DNA of 64,000 nt from Cellulophaga baltica. Lineage in GTDB: Bacteria; Bacteroidota; Bacteroidia; Flavobacteriales; Flavobacteriaceae. The DNA is taken from NCBI RefSeq assembly GCF_900102165.1, contig NZ_FNBD01000009.1, forward strand, positions 62,001 to 126,000, in the 5' to 3' direction. The notes under the pieces are model-generated. The model was not told the origin of the DNA and made no database searches. It saw only the letters and a list, made by a program, of their open reading frames with translations. This document shows positions 8,541 through 16,981 of this stretch, piece by piece. Within the stretch, counting starts at the first letter, position 1. Each line of letters begins with the position of its first letter. A program made the translations under genes and the position numbers.

Positions 8541-9410
8541 TTAGATATGCACCTGCTCTTTTCTGAAAAAAGCAGGTGTTTTTCCTGTATGTTTTTTAAA
8601 TAGCCTAGAAAAGTAGGAGATGTTATCTAGTCCCACTTTTTCAGCAATCTCTTTCAAAGAGTCATTGGTAGTCAATAATAAGAGTTGTGAGCGCTCTATC
8701 CTTTTCTCCTGAATAAATTTATTAGGACCAATGTTATAGATCTGTTTGAACTGTTTAGAAAAATAATCGGGACTATAATTACAGAAGGTAGCAAGTTCTT
8801 CTACAGTTATAGGTAAATGTAAATTATGGTTGATGTAATTTAGTGTTTTTTGCATTCCAAAATTATTCACCTTTTGTTCATTTTGCAACTTGTAATTAGT
8901 AATAAATTTTGAAAATAGCACGGTAAGTAGCCCTTGCGTTTCTAGAAAATCTTTGGTATTCAAACTTTCATTTTGCTTTATAAAATCTAATAGTGTGGGT
9001 TTGTTGTCATACGTTTTTGGATCACTATTTTTTATTTCACGCTTATTATTTAACTCCGTGAGCCGTTCAAAGTAAGTTAGCATATGAGGTGTTGCTTCTA
9101 TTTCATAAATAAAATCTTTTAGACTATAGATAGATACGCCATTGTTTACTTCTTCTAGAAAGCTAATATAATATTGTTCATGGTACTCTTCGCAAGAATA
9201 TCTAGCATAAGCATAGCTAGGAACAATGTACATAAAACCCGGTTTTAAGATGAAAGTTTGATTATTGTGATACACTTTAGCGCTCCCTTTAGTGATATAA
9301 TACATGCGTGTAAAAGGACTAATGACATTGTCAAAATTCCAGGAGCTATCAAGTTTAGCATAGCCAATATTTAATAAGGTTAAACGTAGGGATTGTAGAA
9401 TTTCGATCAT
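8541..9410 (-). CDS. AraC-family transcriptional regulator
   Basis: A regulator of ~289 residues from the ATG at 9410. The frame stays open upstream to a TTG at 9641, but that would overlap the divergent gene at 9625 and adds a low-quality N-terminus, so the ATG is preferred. The N-terminal half is a cupin-like sensor (YYITKGSAKVYHNNQTFILKPGFMYIVP). The C-terminal ~100 residues hold the two helix-turn-helix motifs of AraC/XylS proteins (ITVEELATFCNYSPDYFSKQF and DSLKEIAEKVGLDNISYFSRLF). It faces away from the 9625-18475 gene run, which makes that run its most likely target. The effector is unknown, probably a sugar. Confidence 0.85.
   Translation of the reverse strand: MIEILQSLRLTLLNIGYAKLDSSWNFDNVISPFTRMYYITKGSAKVYHNNQTFILKPGFMYIVPSYAYARYSCEEYHEQYYISFLEEVNNGVSIYSLKDFIYEIEATPHMLTYFERLTELNNKREIKNSDPKTYDNKPTLLDFIKQNESLNTKDFLETQGLLTVLFSKFITNYKLQNEQKVNNFGMQKTLNYINHNLHLPITVEELATFCNYSPDYFSKQFKQIYNIGPNKFIQEKRIERSQLLLLTTNDSLKEIAEKVGLDNISYFSRLFKKHTGKTPAFFRKEQVHI
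8550..8583 (+). terminator. Terminator of the oxidoreductase gene, inside the end of the AraC gene
   Basis: CACCTGCT and AGCAGGTG pair, with further TTTTC/GAAAA pairing inside, followed by five T residues. The plus-strand hairpin lies 22 bp after the oxidoreductase stop codon and overlaps the last codons of the convergent AraC gene. Confidence 0.7.
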
Positions 9411-9590
9411 TTTAAATCTGTTTTTTGCGCTATTAGAACTGAATATGTCATCTTTTCTAATTACATGCAACTGCGTTAGCCATGCTAAATTAAGGAAATA
9501 TGAGCTGAAAAGCACTAGACAAAAAATGAACATGTCGGAAATGTGCATTTTATGAACTGATTTGTCCAATAGTATGATTCTTTTAAATTC

Positions 9591-9598
9591 TATTTTTG
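9591..9598 (+). promoter_or_regulatory. Putative -7 box of the cytochrome/DUF1501 operon
   Basis: TATTTTTG matches TAnnTTTG, 26 bp before the ATG at 9625. The nearest upstream TTTG (9561-9564) is rather far away (26 bp), so the -33 element is uncertain. The 214-bp gap between the AraC gene and this operon holds no other clear feature. Confidence 0.4.
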
Positions 9599-9624
9599 GT
9601 GAGTTACTTATTTTATAAATTTTT

Positions 9625-12600
9625 ATGATGAAAATTAGCAATTATATAATTTTTGGAATCTTTATAGCTTTCTTGGTATCATGTGGTGGTCCTGAGCTTC
9701 CTGAGATGGTCTCGTTAGAATATGAAAAGCTGCCTGAGAAAGTAGATTTTAACCAACATGTGAAACCTATATTGTCGGATAAGTGCTATTTGTGTCACGG
9801 ACCGGACAAAGGAAACATAAAAGGAGGTTTGCAGTTGCATGAGGCGGAGTTCGCTTACGGAGAATTAAGTGAAAGTCCAGGTAAATTTGCAATAACACCT
9901 GGCAATTTAAAGAAAAGTGAATTTTTTCATCGGATCATGTCTAATGATCCAGATTTAATTATGCCAGCGCCTGGTTCTCATTTAACGCTTACAGATTATG
10001 AGAAAGCAGTATTGATAAAATGGATAGAGAGTGGAGCTGAATATAAAGAGCATTGGGCTTTCTTAAAGCCAGAGAAATATGAAATTCCTAAAGTTGATAA
10101 TAAAGAATTAGTAGGTAATGAGATAGATAATTTTGTTTTGGCTAAATTAAAGGAAGTAAACTTGGTGCCTTCCAAAAAAGCAGACAAAGAAGTTTTATTG
10201 CGTAGAGCTTCATTTGATTTAACAGGATTGCCACCTACTACCGAAGAAATAAACAATTTTTTAAACGATACCTCCTCTAATGCTTTTGAAAAACAATTAG
10301 ACAGGCTTTTAGTTTCAAAACATTTTGGAGAGCAAATGACCTTAGATTGGATGGATGTTTCAAGGTATGCAGATACGCATGGATATAGTAATGATAAATA
10401 TAGAGATACCTCTCCTTGGAGAGATTGGGTGATTAATTCTTTTAATGAGAATATGCCTTATGACGATTTTCTTACTTGGCAATTGGCAGGAGATTTGTTT
10501 GAAAATGCCACTCGAGAGCAAAAATTGGCCACTACGTTCAATCGTCTGCATCCTCAAAATTTAGAAGGAGGTATTATCGATGAGGAATTTAGATCTGAAT
10601 ATGTAGCCGATAGAACGGCTACGGTGAGTCAAGGTATGCTAGGCTTGCCTTATGCTTGTGCAAAATGTCATGACCATAAGTATGATCCTATATCTCAGAA
10701 AAATTATTATGAGATGTATAGTTTCTTTAATAACGTAGATGAAACAGGGTTAATACCTTGGGATTTGGCTACTCCGGTACCAGCTATGATGTTACCTACT
10801 AAGGAGCAAGAAGGCGTCCTCGCGTATTTAGATGAAATTGTAAAAACTAGTGAGAAAAAACTAACAAAAACAATTACAACAGAAAGCCAAAAAGCCGCGC
10901 AATGGCTGGCAAATGAATCTTACAAAAATATTGCTACAAATGTGAAGCCAGATGGTTTAGTAGCAGCATTTAATTTTGATGACCAAAGACTAGTAAATGC
11001 TATTGGTGGTAATGGCAAGAACAAGGTTCAAATGCGTCAAGAGTTTGTAGAAAATGAAAAGGCTGTTTACAAACAAGGTGTCTCAGGAAAAGGACTGGCT
11101 ATGGATGGCGATACTTGGCTGGACTTAGATAAAATTGGAATTTTTAAAAGAAACCAACCTTTTAGTATTTCTATACAAGTTTTTATTCCGGAAGAAATTA
11201 CGGATGGGGTAATTTTTCATAAGATGAATAGTTCTGAGCTGCATAGTTTTAGAGGGTATCATCTAAAAATAAAAGAAAACAAGATTGAAGCTTTATTGGC
11301 GCATGTATATCCAGATAATGCTATTGTTATTGAGTCTTTAAATGATGTGCCTAAAGAAAAGTGGGTGCAGTTAACCATGACGTATGATGGCTCTAGTAAA
11401 GCGAATGGAATACATATTTATCAAGACGGAGAGCAATTAAAAACAAAGATGAAGTTTGATAATCTTTATAAAGACATCATCTTTAATGGATTGCAACTTT
11501 ATGGAAAAGAGAGTCCAAAACTTGAGCCAGGCTTACGAGTTGGGGCTATCTGGAGAGATAAGGGTATCGGCGGTGCTGTAGTAGATAATTTATTGGTTTT
11601 TGATAAAGAAATTTCTCCAATTGAGGTCTTACAAATTAGCACCTCAGATAAATTAAAGAATCTTCAGAAAAAACCATACGCTAATTTAAGTGCGCTAGAA
11701 AAGCAACAATTAACCCAGTATTTTTTAAGTACAAAATCTCAGGAATACGTATCAGTCTTAAAAGACGTAGAGCATAAAAGAGAGGCTTTAGTAGATAGTA
11801 CGGAAAAGGTAAAACAAATTATGATCATGAAAGAAAGCAAGTCTCCAAGACAAGCTTATATTTTAGATAGGGGTAATTATGATTCTCCTACCGATTCTGT
11901 TTTTCCAAATGTGCCTCAAGATATTTTCCCTTGGAAAGAGGCATGGCCTAAAAACAGACTTGGTTTGGCTAAATGGATTACAGATAAAGATAATCCATTA
12001 ACGGCGAGAGTTACTGTAAATAGGTATTGGCAGAATCTCTTTGGAAGAGGATTGGTATTAAGTTCAGAAGATTTTGGAAATCAAGGCGATTTACCAACAC
12101 ATCCTAAATTATTAGACTGGTTGGCGATTCGTTTTGTGTCTTCAGGTTGGGATATTAAAGATTTATTAAAAACTATGATGATGTCTAACACGTATCAGCA
12201 AAGTTCTGTTATTAGTAAAGAGCTTTTAGCAGTAGACGGAGAAAATAGATGGTTGTCTCGTGGTCCATCAACAAGACTATCTGGAGAAATGCTTCGGGAT
12301 AATGCTTTATATGCTTCTGGATTATTAAATGAAAAAATAGGAGGAGAAAGTGTTAAACCATACCAGCCAGAAGGCTTATGGGAAGTGAATGGTGATACGT
12401 ATGAGCAAGATGGTGTAGAAGGCTTGTATAGAAGGAGTATGTATACCATTTGGAAAAGAACAATTCCGAATCCTACTATAGCCACTTTTGATGCTCCAAC
12501 AAGAGAATTGTGTTCTTCTAGAAGACAGAAAACCAACACACCATTACAAGCCTTAGTGATTCTTAATGATCCTACGTATATAGAAGCATCAAGAGTTTTA

Positions 12601-12879
12601 GGAAAGCGTATGGCAGAAGAGAAAACTATTGATGCGGGAATTAAGTTGGCCTTCATAAAATTAACGGGTAGAACAGCAACTGAAAAAGAATTAAGCGTAT
12701 TGAGGAAATTACAAAAATCTGAATACGATAAATTTAATAGCAACCTGAATAAGGCCTTAGGGTGGTTAAATACAGGAGCGTATGAATTAAGTGAAAGTGA
12801 TAATAAGGCATTAATAGCTGCAAATGCTGTAGTAGCAAGTACCATCATGAATGCAGATGCTACAATTACAAAAAGATAA
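9625..12879 (+). CDS. PSCyt1-DUF1549-LamG-DUF1553 lipoprotein (planctomycete-type cytochrome)
   Basis: A 1084-residue lipoprotein (lipobox FLVSC, Cys20). Domains in order: planctomycete cytochrome C (PSCyt1) with haem motif CYLCH at 54-58; DUF1549 (~165-370) with a second CxxCH, CAKCH at 345-349, in the usual DHKYDP context; a LamG/concanavalin-like insert (~440-640); and DUF1553 (~740-1040) with NPLTARVTVNRYWQNLFGRG. Such proteins are abundant in Planctomycetes and found in marine polysaccharide degraders, but their reaction is not established; the haem motifs suggest electron transfer. It is the first gene of a run with DUF1501, an NHL-like protein, a DUF2231 cytochrome and a GH29 enzyme, so it is probably tied to sugar breakdown in the periplasm or at the outer membrane. 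Confidence 0.88.
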   Translation: MMKISNYIIFGIFIAFLVSCGGPELPEMVSLEYEKLPEKVDFNQHVKPILSDKCYLCHGPDKGNIKGGLQLHEAEFAYGELSESPGKFAITPGNLKKSEFFHRIMSNDPDLIMPAPGSHLTLTDYEKAVLIKWIESGAEYKEHWAFLKPEKYEIPKVDNKELVGNEIDNFVLAKLKEVNLVPSKKADKEVLLRRASFDLTGLPPTTEEINNFLNDTSSNAFEKQLDRLLVSKHFGEQMTLDWMDVSRYADTHGYSNDKYRDTSPWRDWVINSFNENMPYDDFLTWQLAGDLFENATREQKLATTFNRLHPQNLEGGIIDEEFRSEYVADRTATVSQGMLGLPYACAKCHDHKYDPISQKNYYEMYSFFNNVDETGLIPWDLATPVPAMMLPTKEQEGVLAYLDEIVKTSEKKLTKTITTESQKAAQWLANESYKNIATNVKPDGLVAAFNFDDQRLVNAIGGNGKNKVQMRQEFVENEKAVYKQGVSGKGLAMDGDTWLDLDKIGIFKRNQPFSISIQVFIPEEITDGVIFHKMNSSELHSFRGYHLKIKENKIEALLAHVYPDNAIVIESLNDVPKEKWVQLTMTYDGSSKANGIHIYQDGEQLKTKMKFDNLYKDIIFNGLQLYGKESPKLEPGLRVGAIWRDKGIGGAVVDNLLVFDKEISPIEVLQISTSDKLKNLQKKPYANLSALEKQQLTQYFLSTKSQEYVSVLKDVEHKREALVDSTEKVKQIMIMKESKSPRQAYILDRGNYDSPTDSVFPNVPQDIFPWKEAWPKNRLGLAKWITDKDNPLTARVTVNRYWQNLFGRGLVLSSEDFGNQGDLPTHPKLLDWLAIRFVSSGWDIKDLLKTMMMSNTYQQSSVISKELLAVDGENRWLSRGPSTRLSGEMLRDNALYASGLLNEKIGGESVKPYQPEGLWEVNGDTYEQDGVEGLYRRSMYTIWKRTIPNPTIATFDAPTRELCSSRRQKTNTPLQALVILNDPTYIEASRVLGKRMAEEKTIDAGIKLAFIKLTGRTATEKELSVLRKLQKSEYDKFNSNLNKALGWLNTGAYELSESDNKALIAANAVVASTIMNADATITKR

Positions 12880-12905
12880 ATTGGTAACCTTATAAGAATA
12901 AAACA

Positions 12906-14417
12906 ATGTGTAACGATCATCAACAATTAAGGTCTAATAATAAAGATTTACAAGACGTAGAAAGACAAGCAGACCGACGACAGTTTTTAAAGAAAACATC
13001 ATTAGGACTTGGTGCTTTGGCTTTAGGCAGTCTTTTAGGGGCAGATAGAATGTTCGCGGGTATCGGGAAAGATAGCTCACCTGAAGATATTTTAAAATCC
13101 TACAATAAAAATAGACTAGGCTTACCACATCATTTGCCAAAAGCAAAGAGGATTATTTATTTATTTCAAAGTGGTGGCCCTTCACAGATGGATTTGTTTG
13201 ATTACAAACCAAAATTGACGGACATGTTTGGAAAAGAATTACCAGATTCGGTGATGAGTGGTCAAAGACTAACAGGGATGAGTGGTAACCAAAGTACCTT
13301 GCCCATAGCGCCATCTACATTTAATTTTAAGCAATATGGAGAATCTAGGGCTTGGGTGAGTGATGCTATGCCTTACTTATCGGAAGTGGTAGATGATTTG
13401 TGTTTTATAAAAGGTATGCAAACAGATCAAATAAACCATACTCCTGCTATTACCTTTATGCAAACGGGGAATCAGTTGCCAGGAAGACCTTCTATTGGTT
13501 CTTGGTTGAGTTATGGCTTGGGTTCAGACAATGAAAACTTACCTACATTTATTACGCTAGTTTCTAAAAATGGAAAAGGGCAACCTTTAAAAGCTAGTTT
13601 ATGGGGTAATGGATTTTTGCCTACAGAACATCAAGGGGTGCAATTTAGATCAGGAAAAGATCCAGTATTGTATCTAAGTGATCCTGAAAATTATGATGGT
13701 CAGGACCGTAGACATATGTTAGATTATTTGGGTGATTTAAATGATTTACAAAAAGATGCTTACGGAGATCCAGAAATTCAGGCTAGAATGTCGCAATATG
13801 AAATGGCCTTTAAAATGCAAACTTCGGTGCCTGAAGTTTCAGATTTATCAGATGAGTCAGACAGTACTTTTGAGATGTACGGTAAAGATAGTAGGGATCC
13901 AGGAACTTATGCAGCTAATTGTTTAATGGCACGAAAGCTATTGGAAAAGGGAGTGAAATTTGTGCAATTATATCACCAAGGATGGGATCAACATAACTAT
14001 TGTCCTGGAGGAGTTAAGAGCCAATCGCAAAAAACAGATCAACCTACAGCGGCTTTGATAAAAGACCTAAAACAACGAGGTATGTTAGATGATACTTTGG
14101 TTGTTTGGGGTGGTGAGTTTGGTAGAACAGTATACTCACAAGGGCAACTTACTAAAGAAAATTACGGAAGAGATCATCATCCAAAAGCATTTACTATGTG
14201 GATGGCAGGAGCAGGTGTTAAGCCTGGGTTTAGCTACGGCGAGACAGATGATTTTAGTTATAATGTGGTGAAAGATCCTGTGCATGTCCATGATTTTCAT
14301 GCAACACTATTACACCTCTTTGGGGTAGATCATGAAAGATTAACATTTAAACATCAAGGGAGACGTTATCGATTAACCGATGTTCATGGAAATGTGGTTA
14401 AAAGTTTACTTACCTAA
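12906..14417 (+). CDS. DUF1501 protein, Tat-exported
   Basis: A 503-residue member of DUF1501, a family with an alkaline-phosphatase/sulfatase-like fold and unknown activity. The N-terminus is a twin-arginine signal (ADRRQFLKKTSLGLGALALG, Arg24-Arg25), so export through Tat is expected. Recognisable blocks include FQSGGPSQMDLFDYKP, QDRRHMLDYLGDLN, and VVWGGEFGRTVYSQ with the family's usual DHH (GRDHHPKAFTMWMAG). DUF1501 and DUF1553 genes are almost always neighbours, as here with 26 bp between them, suggesting that the two products act together. The ATG at 12906 is the only start placing the Tat signal normally. Confidence 0.88.
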   Translation: MCNDHQQLRSNNKDLQDVERQADRRQFLKKTSLGLGALALGSLLGADRMFAGIGKDSSPEDILKSYNKNRLGLPHHLPKAKRIIYLFQSGGPSQMDLFDYKPKLTDMFGKELPDSVMSGQRLTGMSGNQSTLPIAPSTFNFKQYGESRAWVSDAMPYLSEVVDDLCFIKGMQTDQINHTPAITFMQTGNQLPGRPSIGSWLSYGLGSDNENLPTFITLVSKNGKGQPLKASLWGNGFLPTEHQGVQFRSGKDPVLYLSDPENYDGQDRRHMLDYLGDLNDLQKDAYGDPEIQARMSQYEMAFKMQTSVPEVSDLSDESDSTFEMYGKDSRDPGTYAANCLMARKLLEKGVKFVQLYHQGWDQHNYCPGGVKSQSQKTDQPTAALIKDLKQRGMLDDTLVVWGGEFGRTVYSQGQLTKENYGRDHHPKAFTMWMAGAGVKPGFSYGETDDFSYNVVKDPVHVHDFHATLLHLFGVDHERLTFKHQGRRYRLTDVHGNVVKSLLT

Positions 14418-14432
14418 TATAAAATCAACACA

Positions 14433-15539
14433 ATGCCAACCAGAAGAAATTTTATAAAAAAGACCACTGCAGCGACGGCAGCATTAGCGGCTGTACCGTC
14501 ATTCGGCTTTACCATATTAAAAAATAATAAGCCAGAAGAAACCATTTTAGGTCATGGTGATTACCAATACAAAGTTCATAATGACTGGGCACAAATAAGT
14601 TCGGTAAGAACCCCTTTATTAAATTGCCATGAAATGCAAATGGATAGTAAAGGACGGTTGATTATGATAGGAGATCATCCTAAAAATAATGTTCTAATTT
14701 TTGATAAATCGGGAAAGCTCCTAGATTATTGGGGTACCGCTTATCCAGGAGGTCACGGATTAACTATTTCTAATGAAGGTGGGGAAGACTTTTTATTTCT
14801 TGCAGATTCAGGATGGTATTTAAATAAAACAGGACAATGGGTTAAGCATAATGGTAGAATAAGCAAGACAACTACAGATGGGAAAGTTCTGTTTGATATT
14901 GGACACCCGCAGACCATTGGAGTTTATGAATCAGGATTAAATTTTTGTCCTACAGAAGTCGCTATTGGCCCTAATGGAGATATTTATGTGGCAGATGGTT
15001 ATGGTCAAGATTTTATTTTACAATATTCTTATAAAGGCGAGTTTATACGTAAATGGGGAGGTCATGATAATGAAGATGCTAATTATAATTTGCAGAATGC
15101 GCATGGTGTAGCTATAGATCATAGAGATAAAAATAATCCAATGGTTGTTTGTACTTCAAGAAACCAACAATCTTTTAAATGGTTTACTTTAGATGGTACG
15201 TATGTCAAGACCTTATTCTTGCCAAATATGCAAGTGTGTAGACCTGTTTTTGATGATATTAATTTATATGCAGGTGTCTGTTGGTCGCAACCAAAAGAAG
15301 GAAAAACAAACTGGAAAGATCATACTGGTTTTGTGACTATTTTAGAAGGGGATACTGTTGTTTCCAATCCAGGAGGAACCGCGCCAGACTATAAAAAAGG
15401 AACACTGCAGAAATCATATCAACTAGAAAATAAACCTATTTTACATGGTCATGATGTATGCGTAGATGAAGATAAAAATTTATACATCTGCCAGTGGAAT
15501 GCCAATAAAACAGCACCAATCAAATTAGAACGCGTTTAA
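14433..15539 (+). CDS. Tat-exported NHL-repeat-like beta-propeller protein
   Basis: A 368-residue protein beginning with a twin-arginine signal (PTRRNFIKKTTAATAALAAV, Arg4-Arg5). The body shows propeller blade patterns: GRLIMIGDHPKNNVLIFDKS, GPNGDIYVADGYGQDFILQY, NAHGVAIDHRD and DEDKNLYICQW. These resemble NHL/six-bladed propellers such as the lyase part of peptidyl-glycine amidating enzyme, but no catalytic assignment is possible. It lies 15 bp after DUF1501 and 22 bp before the DUF2231 cytochrome, so it is likely part of the same exported machinery. Confidence 0.75.
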   Translation: MPTRRNFIKKTTAATAALAAVPSFGFTILKNNKPEETILGHGDYQYKVHNDWAQISSVRTPLLNCHEMQMDSKGRLIMIGDHPKNNVLIFDKSGKLLDYWGTAYPGGHGLTISNEGGEDFLFLADSGWYLNKTGQWVKHNGRISKTTTDGKVLFDIGHPQTIGVYESGLNFCPTEVAIGPNGDIYVADGYGQDFILQYSYKGEFIRKWGGHDNEDANYNLQNAHGVAIDHRDKNNPMVVCTSRNQQSFKWFTLDGTYVKTLFLPNMQVCRPVFDDINLYAGVCWSQPKEGKTNWKDHTGFVTILEGDTVVSNPGGTAPDYKKGTLQKSYQLENKPILHGHDVCVDEDKNLYICQWNANKTAPIKLERV

Positions 15540-15561
15540 AAAGGATTAAGAAGTTATTGTT

Positions 15562-16956
15562 ATGGAGAATAGTGTTCCAGATATTGTATTGTTTTTAGGC
15601 AGGTTTCACCCTCTTGTCGTGCATTTGCCTATTGGCTTTTTGTTTTTTGCCTTTGTTTTGGAAGTATTTAGTCGGTGGAAAAAGAACCCTGTACTTACTT
15701 CAGGAATTCCGTTAGCCTTGTTCTTAGGAGCACTTAGTGGTACCGTGGCCTGTATTTTAGGATACATGTTGTCCTTAAGTGGTGATTATGAAGAGAGTGC
15801 TCTAGATACCCACTTTTGGTTTGGTATTGCCACTACAGCTATTGCATTTTTAGCGTGGCTTATCAGAATTGAAAAAATTAATATAGCAAGCTTAAACAAG
15901 CTTCAACCGAACATAGCGGCACTTACATTACTAGTTATTTTATTAAGCGTAACCGGGCATTATGGCGGTAACCTTACCCACGGTAGTGACTATTTGGTAA
16001 AATACTTGCCTTTTGGTGGTGTAGACAAAAAGGAGCTTGTTGCGGTTACTAAGGTCCAGGATGCTGAGGTATTTGGTTATCTTGTGGCCCCTATTTTGCA
16101 AAATAAGTGTGGAAGCTGTCATAATTCTAGTAAGAAAAAAGGAGGACTCTCTATTGCAGACAGTGTGTCTATTTTAGTGGGTGGTAAAAATGGGGAGATA
16201 CTAATTCCTGGGGATGCCAACAATTCTGAAATACTTAAAAGAGTAGTATTAGATCCGCATGATGATAATTTTATGCCTCCCGAAGGTAAAACTCCTTTGA
16301 CCGAAGAAGAAATAGCCATTTTAACGTATTGGATAGAAAATGCTAAAGCGGGTTTCAGCACAAAAGTCGCCGCCGTAGAAACCAATGAAACTATTACAGG
16401 AATAGCTAGTACAATGTTGGGACTATCTGGCACTTCTACTTCTCAAGGTGCTGAAATAGAAACACCTAAAGTAGCATTGGTTCCGGATGACGCCATAATT
16501 GCGTTACAAGCAGAAGGGTTTAGGCTTAGAGAACTCGCATTTGAATCGGGTTTATATGAAGTGGTTTTAGCGCCAAATTCTAATGTAAATGGCACGCCAA
16601 AAAGCATGTCTGAAAAATTAGAAAAATTGCTTTCGATAAAAGAAAATATCCTTTGGTTATCGTTAGAAGATAATCAGATAGCGGATGAACATATAGCGTT
16701 GATTGCTCAATTTCCAAACGTTCAAAAACTAAAATTGAATGATAACCCATTGTCTGATGCTGCGGTAACCCCGCTAATAAAATTAGAGAATTTAACAAGT
16801 GTCAATTTATTAGGGACTAAAATAACGTCAAAAAGTATCCCTGCTTTTTCGGAAATGAAGCGCCTTAAATATGCCTATGTCTGGAAAACAAATATTAAAA
16901 AAGAGGACGTAGAGAAACAATCAATAGAGGATTTTCCTAAGATTATAATTGAGTAA
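15562..16956 (+). CDS. Membrane protein with DUF2231, planctomycete cytochrome C and leucine-rich repeats
   Basis: A 464-residue protein. The N-terminal DUF2231 domain has four predicted membrane helices (~22-36, 48-70, 86-101, 117-131) with the family motif RFHPLVVHLPIGFLFFAFVL, then YGGNLTHGSDYLV. Next is a PSCyt1 domain with haem motif CGSCH at 183-187 and the distal block FMPPEGKTPLTEEEIAILTYW. The C-terminus (~350-440) has leucine-rich-repeat-like units (LWLSLEDNQIADEHIALI, VQKLKLNDNPLSDAAVTPLI). The layout suggests a membrane-anchored haem protein that could pass electrons between the exported proteins of this operon and the membrane. This is inferred from domain order; no direct role is known. 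Confidence 0.8.
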   Translation: MENSVPDIVLFLGRFHPLVVHLPIGFLFFAFVLEVFSRWKKNPVLTSGIPLALFLGALSGTVACILGYMLSLSGDYEESALDTHFWFGIATTAIAFLAWLIRIEKINIASLNKLQPNIAALTLLVILLSVTGHYGGNLTHGSDYLVKYLPFGGVDKKELVAVTKVQDAEVFGYLVAPILQNKCGSCHNSSKKKGGLSIADSVSILVGGKNGEILIPGDANNSEILKRVVLDPHDDNFMPPEGKTPLTEEEIAILTYWIENAKAGFSTKVAAVETNETITGIASTMLGLSGTSTSQGAEIETPKVALVPDDAIIALQAEGFRLRELAFESGLYEVVLAPNSNVNGTPKSMSEKLEKLLSIKENILWLSLEDNQIADEHIALIAQFPNVQKLKLNDNPLSDAAVTPLIKLENLTSVNLLGTKITSKSIPAFSEMKRLKYAYVWKTNIKKEDVEKQSIEDFPKIIIE

Positions 16957-16981
16957 ATTTATATAGATAGCATCAAAGCCC

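Noticed and set aside
9411-9641. N-terminal extension of the AraC gene to TTG 9641
   Set aside because: It would overlap the divergent gene at 9625 and its promoter, and the added residues are not like AraC sensors.
12195-12926. Long minus-strand frame opposite the DUF1553 gene
   Set aside because: It is antisense to a well-supported gene with recognisable domains and has no recognisable motif, so it is a shadow frame.
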